A stretch of 64,000 bases of DNA from Kitasatospora sp. NBC_00240. GTDB taxonomy: Bacteria; Actinomycetota; Actinomycetes; Streptomycetales; Streptomycetaceae. Positions 37,347 through 46,183 of the stretch are shown piece after piece. The stretch's first letter is position 1, and the number at the start of each line of letters is the position of its first letter. Position numbers and translations under genes: made by a program. Under the pieces are notes generated by a model, which ran no database searches, had not been told where the DNA came from, and was given only the letters and a program-made list of their open reading frames with translations. The stretch is taken from assembly GCF_026342405.1 (NCBI RefSeq), contig NZ_JAPEMU010000001.1, forward strand, positions 7,750,001-7,814,000, written 5' to 3'.

Positions 37347-38473
37347 CTCGCTCCAACCACGGGGGACGCGCCCGGCCGGGACGGGAGCGCGGGAAGTACC
37401 GGGGACACGATGCCATCCGCCGCGACCCGGGTCGCGGCCCAGTCCCCGGCCGAGGCGTCCAGCAGGGCCGCCACCACCGCACGCGGGGGCAGTTCGGCCT
37501 GGTCGCCGGGCGCCGTCAGGGCGCAGGCCGCGCTGAGGTGGCCCAGCCGCAGCCGGCGGCGCTGGTCCAGGCCGCGCAGGGTGCCGGCCAGGTACCCGGC
37601 GGCGAAGGCGTCGCCGGCGCCGGTCGCCTCGACCACCTCCACGCTCAACGCGCTCTCGCTGACCGCGGCGCCGTCCCGGCCGACGGCGGTGACCAGCCGG
37701 TCGGCGTCCTTGACCACCACGGCGGCGGGGGAGGGGAAGCGGGCGCGCAGCGCGTGCGGGTCGCCGGTGCCGAGGACGGCCTCGGCCTCGTCGGCGCCGA
37801 GCAGCAGCAGGTCGGCGGCGTCCATCAGGGCGGGGAGCACGGCCGGGTCGCGGCCCTGCCACAGCGCGGGGCGCCAGTTCAGGTCGAAGCTGATCAGCAG
37901 GTCGCGGGTGGCCGCCGGGCGCGGGCGGCCCAGCAATGTCCGGACCAGCTCCAGGCAGCCGTCCGAGAGCGCCGGGGTGATGCCGGACAGGTGCAGCAGC
38001 CGGGCGCCGGCCAGCAGCCGGGCCGCCGCGGGCGCCGCCAGCAGGGCGGGGGAGAGGGCGGCGGCGGCCGAGCCGGCCCGGTAGTAGTGCAGCCGGCTGC
38101 GTCCGCTGCCGAGGTCGTACGGCTCGCCGGTCGAGCCGCCGACCTCCTTGAGGTAGATCCCGGTGGGGCGGGTGGGGTCGACCACGACCGCCGAGACGTC
38201 CACACCGCGCGCGGCCACCCCCGCCGTCAGCCGCCGGCCGAAGCCGTCGTCGCCGACCCGGCTGATCCAGCCGCTGCGCACACCCAGCGCCGCCAGGGTG
38301 CCGGCCACGTTCGACTCGGCGCCGCCCAGCGAGACCCGGAAGCCCTCGACGGTCTCCAGCGGGCCCGGCCGTTCGGGCAGCAGCACGGCCATCGACTCCC
38401 CCAGGCACACCGCCTCCGGGAGGCCGGCGGCGGCCTCCGGGTCCACGGTGGCCGCGGTGTCCTGACCTGCCAT
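37343..38473 (-). CDS. kdgK: 2-dehydro-3-deoxygluconokinase-type PfkB kinase
   Basis: 376-aa ribokinase-family sugar kinase that would phosphorylate 2-keto-3-deoxygluconate (KDG) to KDPG. N-terminal CLGESMAVLLPE and SLGGAESNVAGTLAALGV (substrate-binding), ISRVGDDGFGRRL, and the C-terminal PfkB signature VEATGAGDAFAAGYLAGTL with the catalytic Asp. FDLNWRPALW is characteristic of KDG kinases. A KDPG aldolase gene lies in the divergent operon, so the two steps are adjacent in the cluster. Start ATG 38473, inside the shared regulatory region. Confidence 0.88.
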   Translation of the reverse strand: MAGQDTAATVDPEAAAGLPEAVCLGESMAVLLPERPGPLETVEGFRVSLGGAESNVAGTLAALGVRSGWISRVGDDGFGRRLTAGVAARGVDVSAVVVDPTRPTGIYLKEVGGSTGEPYDLGSGRSRLHYYRAGSAAAALSPALLAAPAAARLLAGARLLHLSGITPALSDGCLELVRTLLGRPRPAATRDLLISFDLNWRPALWQGRDPAVLPALMDAADLLLLGADEAEAVLGTGDPHALRARFPSPAAVVVKDADRLVTAVGRDGAAVSESALSVEVVEATGAGDAFAAGYLAGTLRGLDQRRRLRLGHLSAACALTAPGDQAELPPRAVVAALLDASAGDWAATRVAADGIVSPVLPALPSRPGASPVVGAR

Positions 38474-38596
38474 CTGGTGCGCTCCCTCATGTCTTGCCGT
38501 CGGCCGTCGACCGGTGCTTCGTCCACCGGTGCCCCGTCGCCCGACGGTCCGTTGACCGGTGTTCCGCGCCGATGCTAGAACCGTCTCATCAACATA

Positions 38597-38623
38597 TGCA
38601 ATAGTCGTTGCACATGTTGCAAC
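38597..38623. promoter_or_regulatory. IclR-type operator in the divergent catabolic promoter
   Basis: TGCAATAGTCGTTGCA (38597-38612) and GTTGCACATGTTGCAAC (38607-38623) are overlapping inverted repeats built from TTGCA half-sites, with a further CAACATATGCAA just upstream. They lie 124 bases from the kdgK start and 43 from the deaminase start. This AT-rich island is the only low-GC stretch in the locus. IclR regulators recognise sites of this kind. Confidence 0.6.
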
Positions 38624-38665
38624 CTCGTCGCCGGGCAGGGCCCGAGGAACAACTGGAGGCACAGG

Positions 38666-39991
38666 GTGAATCACACGCACGCAAGCAACGGCACCACGTA
38701 CGCGAGCAGCAGCACCGGACCCGGCATCGACGCCGCCAAGGTCGCCGCGCTCGCCGACGAGACCCTCGACTGGCGGTTCAAGGCCCTGCCGGCCGCCGCC
38801 CAGGGGCTGACCGTCCGCGACTTCCTCGCCGGCCGGCCCGCCCTCGCCGACCTCGGCACCCCGCTGCTCACCCTCGACGCCGGCGCCCTCGACCACAACC
38901 TCACCACCATGGCCCGCTGGTGCGCCGAGGCCGGCGTCGCCCTCGCCCCCCACGGCAAGACCACCATGGCCCCCGCCCTCTGGCAGGCCCAGACCGACGC
39001 CGGCAGCCACGGCATCACCCTGGCCAACCTCCCGCAACTGCGGGTCGCCCGCGCCTTCGGCGTCGACCGGATCCAGCTCGCCAACACCCTGCTCGACCCG
39101 GCCGGACTCGGCTGGCTCGCCGCCGAACTCGACACCGACCCCGGCTTCGCCTTCACCTCCTGGGTCGACAGCGTCGACAGCGTCCGGCTGATGGACCGGG
39201 CGCTGCGCGCCGCCGGCGCCCGCCGCCCGGTCGAGGTACTCATCGAACTCGGCGGCCCCGCCGGACGCACCGGCGCCCGGACGGTGGCCGAGGCCGTCCA
39301 GGTCGCCGAGGCCGTACTCGCCGCACCCACCCTGCACCTGGCCGGCGTCGGCGGCTACGAGGGCGCCCTCGCCCACGACGCCGGCGAGCAGGCCCTCGCC
39401 ACCGTCCGGGCGTACCTGCGCCGGCTCGCCGAACTGCACCGCGCCCTGACCGGCCGGTACGAGAGCCCGCGGCCGCTGGTCACCGCCGGCGGCAGCGCCT
39501 ACTTCGACACCGTCGTCGAGGAGTTGAACCCCCTCGACGACGTCCTGGTGGTCATCCGGGCGGGCGCCTACCTGGCCCACGACGACGGCTTCTACCGCGG
39601 CATCTCGCCGCTCGCCCGTGGCGCCGGCACCCCGCTGCGCCCCGCCCTGCACGGCTGGGCCCGGGTGGTCTCCCATCCCGAACCGGACCTCTCCCTGCTG
39701 GACGCCGGCAAGCGCGACCTGCCCTTCGACGAGGGGATGCCCGAGCCGCAGCGCGTCCGCACCGCGTCCGGCGTCCGTAGCCTCGCCGGCACCGAGGCGC
39801 GGATCCGCCAACTCAACGACCAGCACGCCTTCCTGGTGGGGGCCGGCGAACAGGCCCCGGTCGGCGCCGTCGTCCGGCTCGGCCTCTCGCACCCCTGCAC
39901 GGCCTTCGACAAGTGGACGTTGATCCCCGTCCTCGACGACGCCGACAGTGCCGATCCGCGGGTCGTCGGCCTGGTCAGGACGTACTTCTGA
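38666..39991 (+). CDS. PLP fold-type III amino acid deaminase/dehydratase
   Basis: 441-aa enzyme of the D-threonine aldolase / D-serine dehydratase group (alanine racemase-like barrel). The PLP lysine is in APHGKTTMAPALW (K98). The C-terminal domain has GLSHPCTAFDKW, whose His and Cys bind the catalytic metal in D-serine dehydratase. It is usually annotated amino acid deaminase. D-glucosaminate dehydratase of Pseudomonas belongs to the same fold, and the kdgK and KDPG aldolase neighbours make that reaction (D-glucosaminate to KDG plus ammonia) a strong candidate. GTG start, GGAGG seven bases upstream; it ends in a TGATG overlap with the next gene. Confidence 0.85.
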   Translation: MNHTHASNGTTYASSSTGPGIDAAKVAALADETLDWRFKALPAAAQGLTVRDFLAGRPALADLGTPLLTLDAGALDHNLTTMARWCAEAGVALAPHGKTTMAPALWQAQTDAGSHGITLANLPQLRVARAFGVDRIQLANTLLDPAGLGWLAAELDTDPGFAFTSWVDSVDSVRLMDRALRAAGARRPVEVLIELGGPAGRTGARTVAEAVQVAEAVLAAPTLHLAGVGGYEGALAHDAGEQALATVRAYLRRLAELHRALTGRYESPRPLVTAGGSAYFDTVVEELNPLDDVLVVIRAGAYLAHDDGFYRGISPLARGAGTPLRPALHGWARVVSHPEPDLSLLDAGKRDLPFDEGMPEPQRVRTASGVRSLAGTEARIRQLNDQHAFLVGAGEQAPVGAVVRLGLSHPCTAFDKWTLIPVLDDADSADPRVVGLVRTYF

Positions 39992-41634
39992 TGGCCCGGC
40001 CCGAGGCCCCCGCGCCCCGGCCGGACCTGCTCCTGCGCGGGGCCACCGTGGTGGACGGCAGCGGCGCCGAACGCTACCGCGCCGACGTCCGCGTCACCGA
40101 CGGCGTGATCGCCGAGATCGGCCGCCCCGACCTCGGCGGCGACCCCGGCGGCGCCCGGACGATCGACGCCGACGGGCTGGTGCTCGCCCCCGGCTTCATC
40201 GACATGCACGCCCACTCCGACCTGCGGCTGCTCGTCGAACCCGAGCACCCGTCCCGGGTCACCCAGGGCGTCACCTGCGAGGTGCTCGGCCAGGACGGCC
40301 TCTCCTACGCACCCGTCGACGACCGCACGCTGCCCGCGCTGCGCCGCCAGATCGCCGGCTGGAACGGCGACCCGGACGGCTTCGACTGGAGCTGGCGCGG
40401 CGTCGGCGAGTACCTGGACCGCCTCGACGGGGGCATCGCCGTCAACGCCTGCTACCTGGTGCCGCACGGATCCGTCCGGATGCTCGCGATGGGCTGGGAC
40501 AACCGCCCGCCCACGCCGGCCGAACTCGACCGGATGCGGCACCTGGTCGCCCAGGGGCTGCGCGAGGGCGCGGTCGGCATGTCCAGCGGGCTCACCTACA
40601 CCCCCGGGATGTACGCCGACACCGCCGAACTGGTCGCCCTCTGCGAGGTGGTCGCCTCCTACGGGGGCTACCACGCGCCGCACCAGCGCTCCTACGGCGC
40701 GGGCGCGTTGGAGGGGTACGCGGAGATGGTGGAGATCGCCCGCAGGTCCGGCTGCCCGCTGCACCTCACCCACGCCACGATGAACTTCGGCGTCAACGAG
40801 GGCCGGGCCGGCGAGCTGCTGGACCTGGTCGACCGGGCGATCGCGGACGGCTGCGACCTCACCCTGGACAGCTACCCGTACCTGCCCGGCTCCACCACCC
40901 TGGCGGCCCTGCTGCCCAGTTGGGCGACCGAAGGCGGTCCGGACGCCACCCTCGGCCGGCTCGCCGACCCCGCCGCCCGGGAGCGGATCAGGGTCGAGGT
41001 GGAGGAGAAGGGCAGCGACGGCTGCCACGGCGTCGTCGCCGACTGGGCCACCGTGCAGATCTCCGGTGTGGGCAACCAGGCCCTCGCCGCCACCGTCGGG
41101 CGGACCGTCGCCGAGCTCGCCGCCGAGCGCGGGAGCGGCGGCACCGAGGTCTTCCTCGACCTGCTGCTGGAGGACGCACTGGCCACCACCATCCTCCAGC
41201 ACGTCGGCCACGAGGAGAACGTCCGTGCGATCATGCGCCACTCCGCGCACACCGCCGGCAGCGACGGCCTGCTGGTCGGCGCCCGGCCGCACCCCCGGGC
41301 CTGGGGCACCTTCGCCCGCTACCTCGGCCGCTACAGCCGGGAGTTGGGCGTCCTCACGCTGGAGGAGACGGTCGCCCGGATGACCGGCCGCCCGGCCCGG
41401 CGGCTGCGGCTGGACCGGCGCGGCCTGATCCGCCCCGGCCACCACGCCGACCTGGTGCTGTTCGACCCCGCCGCCGTCCGGGACACCGCCACCTTCGACG
41501 AACCCAGACTGCCCGCCGCCGGCATCGAGCACGTCTACGTCAACGGCGTCGCCGTGGTCGAGCGGGGCCGTACCACCGGCGCCCGGCCCGGCCGCGCCCT
41601 GCGCCGCACCGAACAAGGAGTCCGAGCCCTGTGA
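39991..41634 (+). CDS. N-acyl-D-amino-acid deacylase (D-aminoacylase)
   Basis: 547-aa amidohydrolase, the usual length. It removes the acyl group from N-acyl-D-amino acids. Metal-binding FIDMHAHSDLRLL (HxH, about residue 70) and VLGQDGLSYAPV near residue 97 are typical, as are LTHATMNFGVN, SYPYLPGSTTL and the C-terminal MTGRPARRLRLDRRGLIRPGHHADLVLFDP. The ATG overlaps the upstream stop (TGATG) and the stop overlaps the next GTG, so three genes are translationally coupled. In a glucosaminate pathway it would deacylate N-acetyl-D-glucosaminate; that substrate is inferred. Confidence 0.88.
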   Translation: MARPEAPAPRPDLLLRGATVVDGSGAERYRADVRVTDGVIAEIGRPDLGGDPGGARTIDADGLVLAPGFIDMHAHSDLRLLVEPEHPSRVTQGVTCEVLGQDGLSYAPVDDRTLPALRRQIAGWNGDPDGFDWSWRGVGEYLDRLDGGIAVNACYLVPHGSVRMLAMGWDNRPPTPAELDRMRHLVAQGLREGAVGMSSGLTYTPGMYADTAELVALCEVVASYGGYHAPHQRSYGAGALEGYAEMVEIARRSGCPLHLTHATMNFGVNEGRAGELLDLVDRAIADGCDLTLDSYPYLPGSTTLAALLPSWATEGGPDATLGRLADPAARERIRVEVEEKGSDGCHGVVADWATVQISGVGNQALAATVGRTVAELAAERGSGGTEVFLDLLLEDALATTILQHVGHEENVRAIMRHSAHTAGSDGLLVGARPHPRAWGTFARYLGRYSRELGVLTLEETVARMTGRPARRLRLDRRGLIRPGHHADLVLFDPAAVRDTATFDEPRLPAAGIEHVYVNGVAVVERGRTTGARPGRALRRTEQGVRAL

Positions 41635-42287
41635 GCAACCCCAGCAGCCCCACCGGCACCGTCCTGGCCGACGCCCGGGCCGCGCTGGCCGCCGACCCGG
41701 TGATCGCCGTCGTCCGCGCACCCCGGATACCCGACGCCGCCGCGCTCTGCGCCGCCCTCGCCGCCGGCGGCATCACCTGGGTCGAATTCACCTTCACCAC
41801 ACCGGATGTGACGGACCATCTGCACAAAGCCGCCATCGCCGGCTGGCGGGTCGGCGTCGGCACCGTGCTGACCGCCCGGCAGGCCGAGCAGGGCGTCGAG
41901 GCCGGCGCGGCCTTCCTGGTCACCCCCGGCGTACGGCCCGAGGTCGCGCACGCCGCGCACGCGGCCGGCGTCCCCGCGGTGCTCGGCGCGCTCACCCCCA
42001 CCGAGGTCGCGCAGGCGGTGGACCTGGGCGCCGCCGCCGTGAAGATCTTCCCCGCGAAGGCCTTCGGCCCCGGCTACTTCAAGGACCTGAACGGGCCCTA
42101 CCCGGGCCTCCCGCTGGTGGCCTCCGGCGGCGTCAACGCGGGCAACGCCGCCGAGTTCCTCGCCCACGGCGCGCTCGCCGTCTGCGCCGGGACGGACGTC
42201 GTCCCGCCCGCCGTGGTCGCCGAAGGGGACTGGGCCGAGATCACCCGCCGGGCCCGGGCCTTCACCGCCGCCTGCCGCCCGAGCTGA
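41631..42287 (+). CDS. eda: KDPG/KHG aldolase
   Basis: 218-aa class I aldolase that splits 2-keto-3-deoxy-6-phosphogluconate into pyruvate and glyceraldehyde-3-phosphate. The Schiff-base lysine is in AVKIFPAKAFGP (K138), with GVGTVLTARQAEQG and VASGGVNAGNAAEFL also typical. GTG start overlapping the D-aminoacylase stop (GTGA), with AAGGAG ten bases upstream; a much longer open frame through the previous gene in another phase is not coding. Last gene of the operon; 183 bases separate it from the next MFS gene. Confidence 0.93.
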   Translation: MSNPSSPTGTVLADARAALAADPVIAVVRAPRIPDAAALCAALAAGGITWVEFTFTTPDVTDHLHKAAIAGWRVGVGTVLTARQAEQGVEAGAAFLVTPGVRPEVAHAAHAAGVPAVLGALTPTEVAQAVDLGAAAVKIFPAKAFGPGYFKDLNGPYPGLPLVASGGVNAGNAAEFLAHGALAVCAGTDVVPPAVVAEGDWAEITRRARAFTAACRPS

Positions 42288-42357
42288 CCGGCCTCGTCCG
42301 GTACGCGCCGCCGGAGGCGTACCGCACCCCAACCGAGCGGGAGGCGCCCGCCCGGCG

Positions 42358-42389
42358 TGACCCGGGGTGACCCCGGTTGACCCGGGGTG
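42358..42389. repeat. TGACCCGGGGTG direct repeat upstream of an MFS gene
   Basis: Two exact copies (42358-42369, 42378-42389), 20 bases apart and flanking GACCCCGG. Together they make a partly palindromic block about 80 bases before the MFS start. A regulator site two helix turns apart is possible. Confidence 0.4.
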
Positions 42390-42470
42390 GACAGCTGCGG
42401 ACAGGAGTGGACAGTCCCCGCCCGTCCCGGACCTGGAAAGTGGACACCGTCCGGTACCAGGCTCCGTGCC

Positions 42471-43985
42471 ATGAACCTCCTACGCATCCAGGCGGACCGG
42501 GCGGCCCCCGCCCCCCGGCCGGGGGCCGCGCTCGCGGCGCTCGCCGCGGCCCAGTTCACCGTCATGCTCGCCACCTCGATCGTGAACGTGGCGCTGCCGC
42601 AGATCCGCGCCGGGGTGGGGCTGTCCGACGGCGGCGTCACCTGGGTCGTCAACGCCTACGGGCTGGCGTTCGGGGCGCTGCTCCTGGCCGGTGGGCGGGC
42701 GGCCGACCTGCTCGGGCGCCGCCGGGTGCTGATCGCGGGCCTCGCGCTGTTCGCGGGCGCCTCGGCGGCGGCCGGACTGGCCACCTCCTCAGGCCTGTTG
42801 ATCGCCGCACGCGCCGCCCAGGGCCTCGGCGCCGCCGCCGTCGCCCCGGCCGCGCTCGCCCTGGCGATGGAGCTGTTCCCGTCCGGTCCCGGGCGGGGCA
42901 GGGCGCTGGGAGTGTGGGGCGCGGTCTCCGGCGCGGGCGGGGCGGGCGGCGTCCTGCTGGGCGGTGTGCTCACCCAGGCCTGGGGCTGGCCCTGGATCTT
43001 CCACGCCGTGGCGCTCGGGACGACGCTGGTCCTGGCCGCCGTGGCGCTCCTCGTGCCACGGGCGGCCGGCCGCAAGGCCGGGCGGTTCGACCTGCTCGGC
43101 ACCGCCGTCGTCACACTCGCCCTGACCTGCCTGGTCTGGGGGCTGACCACCGCGCGGTCCGCCGGCTGGACGGACGCCCGGGTACTCGGCGCCCTGCTCG
43201 GCGCCGCCGCGCTGCTCGCGGCCTTCACCGCGATCGAGCTCCGCCGGCCGGACGCGCTGATGCCGCCCCGGCTGTTCGCCACCGGCCGGGTCGCGGCGGG
43301 CAACCTGCTGATGGCGCTGCTCGGGTCCGTCTGGATCGCCCTGTTCTTCTTCCTGCCGCTCTACCAGCAACAGGTCCTCGGATCCAGTCCGTTGGCCACC
43401 GGGGCCGGCCAACTCCCGCTCGCCGGCGCCAATATGCTCGGCGCCGCGCTGGCGCCCCGGATCTCCCGCCGGATCGGCGCCACCGTCACCCTGACCGCGG
43501 CCCTGCTCACCGAGGCCGCCGGGCTGCTGTGGCTGTCCCGGATCGGCGCCGACGGGAGCTACCTGGCCGACGTCCTCGGCCCGAGCATCCTGATCGGCCT
43601 CGGCCTCAGTACCGCCTTCGTCCTGCTCACCGCCCTGGCCGTGGACGGCGTCCCGCCGCAGGACGCGGGCCTGGCCGGCGGACTGGTCAACACCACCCGC
43701 CAGGTCGGCGGGGCGATCGGCCTCGCGGCCCTGGCCACCCTGGCCGGCTCGGTCACCGCCCACGCGGCCACCCACCAGCCCCGCCTGGAAGCCCTCACCG
43801 CCGGGTACCGCGCCGCCTTCACCGTCTCGGCCGCGGTCCTGGCCGCCACCGCACTCCTCGCCGTGCCGCTCACCCGTCGCACCCGCCGGCAGGGCGGGGC
43901 CGGCCCTGCCCGCCCCGGGACGGCGGCCGTGCCGACGGCGGCGCCCCGGCCGGGCCGGTCGACCGACCACGCACCCAGCACCTGA
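42471..43985 (+). CDS. MFS exporter, DHA2 family
   Basis: 504-aa, 14-TM exporter. FTVMLATSIVNVALPQI (motif D1 variant), GGRAADLLGRRRVLIAGL (motif A), GAGGAGGVLLGGVLTQAWGW (motif C). The ATG at 42471 has no clear Shine-Dalgarno; the family N-terminus supports it. It may be unrelated to the catabolic operon upstream, since this group exports drugs or metabolites. The C-terminal 45 residues are low-complexity and Pro/Arg-rich. Confidence 0.85.
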   Translation: MNLLRIQADRAAPAPRPGAALAALAAAQFTVMLATSIVNVALPQIRAGVGLSDGGVTWVVNAYGLAFGALLLAGGRAADLLGRRRVLIAGLALFAGASAAAGLATSSGLLIAARAAQGLGAAAVAPAALALAMELFPSGPGRGRALGVWGAVSGAGGAGGVLLGGVLTQAWGWPWIFHAVALGTTLVLAAVALLVPRAAGRKAGRFDLLGTAVVTLALTCLVWGLTTARSAGWTDARVLGALLGAAALLAAFTAIELRRPDALMPPRLFATGRVAAGNLLMALLGSVWIALFFFLPLYQQQVLGSSPLATGAGQLPLAGANMLGAALAPRISRRIGATVTLTAALLTEAAGLLWLSRIGADGSYLADVLGPSILIGLGLSTAFVLLTALAVDGVPPQDAGLAGGLVNTTRQVGGAIGLAALATLAGSVTAHAATHQPRLEALTAGYRAAFTVSAAVLAATALLAVPLTRRTRRQGGAGPARPGTAAVPTAAPRPGRSTDHAPST

Positions 43986-44129
43986 TCCGCGCCCAGCACC
44001 CGATCCGCGCTCACCATCTGATCCGCACCCGACGGCCGGGACCCGGTCCCGTCGTCCCCACCGATCCCGCGACCGTCACGGATCCCTGCACCACCACCGA
44101 TCCGTCCCGACCACCCACAAGGACAGCGC

Positions 44130-44570
44130 ATGCACACCATCGACACCACCGCCCCCGTCGTCGTCCGCCTGACGAGAGCGATCGACGCGCCGCTCGCCAC
44201 GGTCTGGGCGCTGCACACCGACATCGACAACTGGCCGGTCTGGAACGTCGACATCGACCAGGCCGCGCTCGGCGGCCCGACGGAGGTCGGCAGCAGCTTC
44301 AGCTGGCGCACCCACGGGCTGAGCATCACCTCCACCATCAGCGAACTCGTCCCCGGGCGGCGGATCGTCTGGGGCGGGACCGTCGAGGGCATCGTCGGCA
44401 TCCACAGCTGGACCTTCGAGCAGAGCGGCGACCAGGTCGTCGTCCATACCGAGGAATCCTGGAGCGGCGAGCCCGTGGACGCCGCCGCCGACGAACTCGC
44501 CACGGCCCTGCGGACCTCGCTGGAGAGCTGGCTCGACAGCCTCAAGGCCCGCGCCGAGCAGTCGGGTTGA
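44130..44570 (+). CDS. SRPBCC family protein (polyketide cyclase/START-like)
   Basis: 146-aa SRPBCC-fold protein with a hydrophobic ligand pocket. APLATVWALHTDIDNWPVWNVDIDQA is the family's N-terminal helix/strand, followed by GSSFSWRTHGLSITSTISEL, RIVWGGTVEGI and a C-terminal helix LRTSLESWLDSLKARAEQ. Substrate is unknown. It lies in the same direction between an MFS exporter and a carotenoid oxygenase; a role on an apocarotenoid or a related small hydrophobic ligand is speculation. Confidence 0.82.
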   Translation: MHTIDTTAPVVVRLTRAIDAPLATVWALHTDIDNWPVWNVDIDQAALGGPTEVGSSFSWRTHGLSITSTISELVPGRRIVWGGTVEGIVGIHSWTFEQSGDQVVVHTEESWSGEPVDAAADELATALRTSLESWLDSLKARAEQSG

Positions 44571-44620
44571 GCGCACCGAACCACCGACCGCACCACCGAC
44601 GGCATCAGCCACCGCGCCGC

Positions 44621-44660
44621 CCACGACCGACCACGACCGAGCACGACCGACCACGACCGA
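44621..44660. repeat. Four 10-bp tandem repeats before the carotenoid oxygenase gene
   Basis: CCACGACCGA twice, then GCACGACCGA, then CCACGACCGA again, perfectly in register; they end 21 bases before the start codon. Ten bases is close to one helical turn. Confidence 0.7.
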
Positions 44661-44680
44661 AGAAACCCGAGGGTCCGACC

Positions 44681-46042
44681 ATGACCAGCAAGCCGTACCT
44701 GACCGGCCACTACACCCCCGTCGCCGACGAGATCACCGCCACCGGACTCACCGTCGAGGGCACCCTGCCCCCCGAGCTGACCGGCCGGCTGATCCGCAAC
44801 AGCCACAACCCGAAGCCCGGCGTCACCCCGAGCCACTGGTTCAAGGGCAGCGGCATGGTGCACGGCATCCGGCTGCGCGAGGGCCGCGCCGAGTGGTACC
44901 GCAACCGATGGGTGCACACCCCCGCACTCGACGGCGCCCCGTACGTGACCGAGCACGGCATCGACTTCGCCGCCAGCACCGCCGGCACCCACGTCATCGA
45001 GCACGCCGGCCGGCTGCTCGCCCTGTGCGAGGCCAACCTGCCCTTCGAGCTGACCCCGGAGCTCGAGACCGTCGGGGCCCACGACTTCGGCGGCAAGCTG
45101 CGCGGTGCGATGACCGCGCACCCCAAGGTCGACCCGGTGTCGGGGGAGCTGCACTTCTTCGGGTCCTCGCCGTTCCCGCCGTTCCTGACGTACTACGTCG
45201 CCGACGCCAAGGGCGAGATCGTGCACAGCGCCGAGGTCCCCGGCGCGACCGCCTCGCTCAAGCACGACTTCGCCGTGACCCGCCGCCATGTGGTGTTCGT
45301 CGAGGGCAGCGTCACCTTCGACCCCGCCGAGCATTCCGGCATCCCCTACGGCTGGAGCGACCGGCAGCCCTCCCGGATCGGCGTGATGCCCCGTGGGGCC
45401 GACGGCGCCGGGCAGATCCGCTGGTTCTCCATCGAGCCCGGCAACATGCTGCACGCGGCCAACGCGTACGAGGACGGCCGGGGCCGCATCGTGCTGGAGG
45501 GTCCGACGGTGGACCGCGAGGGGTTCCAGCTGTCCTGGAACTGGTGGGTCGGCGCGCCCGGGCGCGGGACCGAGCCCAACACCCGTTCCTACACCCGCCG
45601 CTGGGTGATCGACATGGCGGCAGGTACGGTCGACGAGCAGATCATCGACGACCTCGCGGTGGAGTTCCCGACTCTCAACGAGGACTACCTGGGCACCGAG
45701 CACCGCTACCAGTACGCGGTGTCCTTCCCGGACCAGGAGGGCTTCGGCGGCTACGGCGTGGTCAAGTACGACCGGATCACCGGAGCCCGCCGCATCCACC
45801 AGGTCGGCGACGCCAGGCTGCCCAGCGAGGCGGTGTTCGTCCCGGCGGCCGGTGCCACCAACGAGGACGACGGCTATCTGCTCACCGTCGTCTCCGACCT
45901 CAAGCAGGACACCTCCCAGCTGCTGGTCCTGGACGCCGCCGGGCTCGACCGGGTCGCCACCGTCCACCTGCCCCGCCGCGTGACCGCCGGCATCCACGGC
46001 TCCTGGATCCCCGACGGCGACCTGGACGGCGCCCAGGGCTGA
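44681..46042 (+). CDS. Carotenoid oxygenase family protein
   Basis: 453-aa retinal pigment epithelial/carotenoid cleavage dioxygenase family. The four iron-binding histidines are visible: H147 (MTAHPKVD), H195 (SLKHDFAV), H258 (NMLHAANAYED) and H439 (AGIHGSWIP). N-terminal TGRLIRNSHNPKPG and the SHWFKGSGMVHGIRL motif are typical. These enzymes split conjugated double bases of carotenoids, apocarotenoids or stilbenes with O2; the substrate is unknown and no carotenoid biosynthesis genes are seen here. ATG at 44681; the ribosome binding site is weak. Confidence 0.9.
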   Translation: MTSKPYLTGHYTPVADEITATGLTVEGTLPPELTGRLIRNSHNPKPGVTPSHWFKGSGMVHGIRLREGRAEWYRNRWVHTPALDGAPYVTEHGIDFAASTAGTHVIEHAGRLLALCEANLPFELTPELETVGAHDFGGKLRGAMTAHPKVDPVSGELHFFGSSPFPPFLTYYVADAKGEIVHSAEVPGATASLKHDFAVTRRHVVFVEGSVTFDPAEHSGIPYGWSDRQPSRIGVMPRGADGAGQIRWFSIEPGNMLHAANAYEDGRGRIVLEGPTVDREGFQLSWNWWVGAPGRGTEPNTRSYTRRWVIDMAAGTVDEQIIDDLAVEFPTLNEDYLGTEHRYQYAVSFPDQEGFGGYGVVKYDRITGARRIHQVGDARLPSEAVFVPAAGATNEDDGYLLTVVSDLKQDTSQLLVLDAAGLDRVATVHLPRRVTAGIHGSWIPDGDLDGAQG

Positions 46043-46183
46043 CCCGTCCTCCCCGGGGGCGCGGCACCGCCCGCCCCCGGGGACGTCCCGGGCGTCGACC
46101 GGCCCACGCTGTCGTACCGGCCCGCGATGGACGAGAATCCGTAGTCCGGCACCACCCCGGACCCGGCAGGAGGATCCATCCCC

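Noticed and set aside
39948..42287. Single 779-codon protein ending in KDPG aldolase
   Set aside because: Only the last 218 codons are aldolase; the rest overlaps D-aminoacylase in another phase. The GTG at 41631 is the real start.
42377..46042. One 1221-codon protein from MFS region to carotenoid oxygenase
   Set aside because: The upstream part is out of phase with the MFS and SRPBCC genes; the oxygenase begins at 44681.
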